Of a stretch of 10,000 nt of DNA, positions 7,521-10,000 are shown one piece after another. Under the pieces are notes generated by a model. The model searched no databases and was not told where the DNA came from. It worked only from the letters and a program-made list of their open reading frames with translations. Numbering within the stretch: the first letter of the stretch is position 1; every line of letters starts with the position of its first letter. The DNA is from Temnopleurus reevesii. Its lineage: Eukaryota; Echinodermata; Echinoidea; Temnopleuroida; Temnopleuridae. The position numbers and the translations under genes were made by a program. The stretch spans positions 1 through 10,000 of the forward strand of contig BQKZ01005871.1 of NCBI GenBank assembly GCA_036244855.1, given 5' to 3'.

Positions 7521-7709
7521 AATAATACAAGCTTGTTTTGGTGATACACATTTTAAGTTCTGTCCTCATGCATATTCTGGAATTGTATAATTATATAATG
7601 TCCCTTAATTCATAAGGTTTGTTTCAAGTTCATTTGTAACATTGATTGTTGTGTGGAACATAATTTAGAGCAAAAAATCGAGCAATCACTATCAGGGTTT
7701 TCATCACAC
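7521..7709 (+). repeat. Downstream flank, copy B (duplicate of 5498-5701)
   Basis: This is the near-identical partner of 5498-5701, sharing long exact blocks such as TTGTAACATTGATTGTTGTG and GAGCAATCACTATCAGGG. Unlike the first copy it continues without a break into unique DNA (CAATTATCAAAATTG). That makes this the copy attached to the true downstream sequence, while the first copy is attached to the true upstream intron. Confidence 0.92.
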
Positions 7710-7753
7710 CAATTATCAAAATTGTTCTCACTTTCTTTTTAGGAGTGATAATA

Positions 7754-7904
7754 CAGTGGAAACTCAGTATAATGGGGTACTTGGGACCATCAAAATTACC
7801 TTGCTATAGCAGTAATCTTTTTATAGCAAAGTTGAAAAACAATAATTTATTAAGAGCTGGGGATACCTCGTTATATCAGATCTCTTTATAACGAGTTTCC
7901 ACTG
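7754..7904. mobile_element. pogo/Tigger-like MITE (151 bp, TA target site)
   Basis: The ends are CAGTGGAAACTC and its exact reverse complement GAGTTTCCACTG, each flanked by TA (7752-7753 and 7905-7906). The TIR resembles the CAGT-GAACCTCGTTATAACG type of pogo/Tigger elements in the Tc1/mariner superfamily. Motifs such as CTCGTTATATCA and TTATAACGAG recur inside the right end, and a second inner pair (TTGCTATAGC / TATAGCAAAG) lies around 7801-7831, as is common for this group. There is no transposase, so it would be non-autonomous. It lies in the single-copy DNA just after the duplicated block. Confidence 0.82.
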
Positions 7905-7906
7905 TA

Positions 7907-10000
7907 TCACAACTTATTGAGTATTGATTACAAACCATGAGTGAAATTTATGAGCTGGTCTCACCCAATTTAATATTCTAAAACCACTTCTGATGGTATA
8001 TGTTGAAAAAATAAACTTATTTTAATTAGAGGTAAATGAAAGCATAGTGAGTAAATGTTTGTATAGAAGAAGATATAGAAAAGCTTTAAATTGTTTTTAC
8101 AGAGCTCTTTGCAAATTGCTTGTTTGAAATGAGTATTTTAAAGGAGAGAACATGAATTAGCAGTAAAACTGAAATGATCTGTCATTTGACAGAAGTAAAA
8201 ATATAGACAAGAAAAGAATGGGGACAATACATGGTCTCTTTTTTTCTGTAATTTTTTTAAATTATGAAGCATATGATGATTTTAATCACTTAATTAACTT
8301 TGAATTGTAATACTCTGGACTTGCTGGTTCTGTAAATTTATGAATTATGTAAATGTGAGCATTGGAAATATCAAGGAATAGAATATACAAAGAAAAGAAT
8401 AAAAATGCAGGGCTGTGAAAAGTGCAACGAAATGGTTTCCTTGAAATGAAATTGAAAATGATTCTGGACCACAGATTTCGTATACTTACCCTCTCTCCAT
8501 TGAATAGTTTTGAAACTTTTTATGTTTGCATCAACTTGACCTTTCGGCGTCATAAAAAACTTGTCCAGAGATATCCTCATATTTAAGGATACTATTCGAA
8601 AAACAGATTGGTTATTCACTTTCTGATTAGATCTTGTAGTCCTAGAGGAGCATAGTACAACGTTTTACCCTATTTTTGCATTCCATTTTTTTAAATTTCG
8701 ATTTATAATAGTTTTTCCTCGCTTTGAGATATTATTTATTGCCCTGCCAAAGCCCGACACTCTCAATTGTTGATAGTTGAAAGTAGCAGTTTGCCTTGTA
8801 TCAGAAATCTGAAAATGAAATTGATTTTAAGGAAATAATTTGCAGTTGGAGTCCTTTTTTTATAATCATTTTGCCTTCATGTTTTGTAGCAACTTGATCA
8901 GAAAAACATGCATTAGAGATTCTAGAAGTTAGTAATTCCATATTTTATGAAATATGATCTTGTTTAAAAATGCTGCCATCGTCTTCTTTGGTCATGTATT
9001 TTTTCCTTTCATCATTCAAGACTACCTCAAATCGTTGATTAATTTGCTTGTAAAGATCTTGAATATGTCTCTTATTGTTACTTATTCCAATGGGCATTTT
9101 TCCATGAATTGTAACAGTCCAATTTTGTCCAGATATTGTACAATCTTTGTGCCTTTACTTATTAAGTGCATCCGATGTTTAAAGATTGCAACTTGGGAGT
9201 TCCTCTTTGTTGATCTCATAAAAATCTTATACTTTCTGTCCTCACATTGCACAAAGTTTGGTCAAAAGTCATTGATATCAATGTGTATTGCTTAGTCGAA
9301 AATGAATGGATTTAATTGTTGAAACAATTTATTGAAGATCATGCTTTGAGCGGATCTGTTTAGGAGATAGCTATCCATTGCATACAATAAAAATCCACTT
9401 TTCAGTAAGTTTCCTTGATTTTATGACATTTTGCTTGGATGATCATATGTAAAGTATTTGGAAAGAAGTTTATTTTGAAGAAATTCAATCTTTATTGAGT
9501 GCCTCTTAACAAATAAAGGCACTAAATATTTCTTTCATTAAACGACTCATAGTTTGATTGAATTACTAAGTCCTTACAACTCTCCCACATGTATATGTTG
9601 GTCAAAGAATACATTGTCGACCTGTTTTTTTTTAAGACTTATGTGTAAAAATGGTTGCACATGTATTTGTGAGGTTCATCATCATTCTTCTCCCCATCTA
9701 CATTTTATTCATGAGAAAAGGAAGTAATATTAGCACTGTGAGGAGAAGGGACAAAGGATTTGGACAAAGTAGATCAACTTCCATTGAAGCATTCACAGTA
9801 GCTTGATAATCACAAAATATATTTCTTTCATCTTATTCTGTAGAGAAGTGATAAACAGGTGTTGCACCACTTCAGTGAATGAACAGGGAAGGTATTCTCT
9901 TTTGTTAACATGAAGTTACCACGAAGGCTTGAATGAAGTTGTTAATTTTGTCCAACTCCTTCATCCCCTATGCTCGCAGTGTAATACACGTGGCAGAGAC
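7907..10000. other. AT-rich non-coding stretch, no gene recognised
   Basis: No protein family is recognisable. The 113-codon plus-strand frame at 8954-9295 is rich in I, L, F, S and N codons as expected from AT-rich DNA, and resembles no family I know. A minus-strand segment at 8490-8641 is open between a possible acceptor and a good donor but cannot be identified. AATAAA occurs at 8398-8403, 9386-9391 and 9512-9517. A 14-bp palindrome, CATTGATATCAATG, lies at 9270-9283. The stretch may include the distal 3' UTR of the EHMT-type gene and intergenic DNA. Confidence 0.55.
8010..8015 (+). terminator. Possible poly(A) signal AATAAA
   Basis: This is the first canonical AATAAA on the plus strand downstream of the duplicated block, in a context of TTGAAAAAATAAACTTATTT with T-rich sequence after it. 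If used, the EHMT-type transcript would carry the whole repeat array in its 3' UTR. In AT-rich DNA the hexamer is common by chance, and three later copies exist, so this is only a candidate. Confidence 0.25.

Noticed and set aside
8954..9295. 113-codon plus-strand frame, the longest in the window
   Set aside because: Its composition (I, L, F, S, N) is that of AT-rich random sequence. No family, signal or splice context supports it.

Overview
The window reads as nuclear DNA of a multicellular animal: AT-rich, intron-like sequence, homopolymer runs, three or four short inverted-repeat transposons, a pyrimidine microsatellite, and one recognisable spliced exon. The mix of TTAA, TAA and TA target-site elements and heavy heterozygosity-like duplication would suit a marine invertebrate such as an echinoderm, but that is an inference and no sequence here fixes the species.

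The only gene that can be named is a histone H3K9 methyltransferase of the EHMT1/EHMT2 (G9a/GLP) family, on the plus strand. Its last coding exon lies at 4276-4429, behind a good 3' splice site. It encodes the end of the SET domain (FDYGDKFW...), the post-SET zinc motif CxCx4C and a short alanine-rich tail. Everything from 1 to 4275 is then most simply the preceding intron. It carries a retroposon-like poly-T duplication (423-462), a PIF/Harbinger-like MITE (1486-1661), a candidate inverted-repeat element (1983-2185), a foldback TTAA (piggyBac-type) MITE (2357-2494), a 108-bp-period duplication (about 2646-2841) and an 86-nt pure pyrimidine tract (4002-4087).

The most unusual part is 4352-7510. 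The end of the exon, from the codons just after the post-SET motif through the stop and about 60 bp of 3' UTR, is repeated in tandem as diverged units of roughly 145 bp. The array occurs twice: copy A (4352-5457, about 8 units) and copy B (5772-7510, about 12 units). Each array is preceded by the post-SET exon and followed by the same roughly 200-bp flank. The two copies meet exactly at the single N at 5702. The two exon copies differ only at six silent sites and one in-frame 6-bp indel. This looks like two alleles of one locus joined end to end in the assembly; a real tandem duplication is the alternative.

Downstream, 7754-7904 is a pogo/Tigger-like MITE, and the rest to 10000 is AT-rich sequence without a recognisable gene. 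It holds possible poly(A) signals and one weak minus-strand exon candidate (8490-8641), described in the findings.
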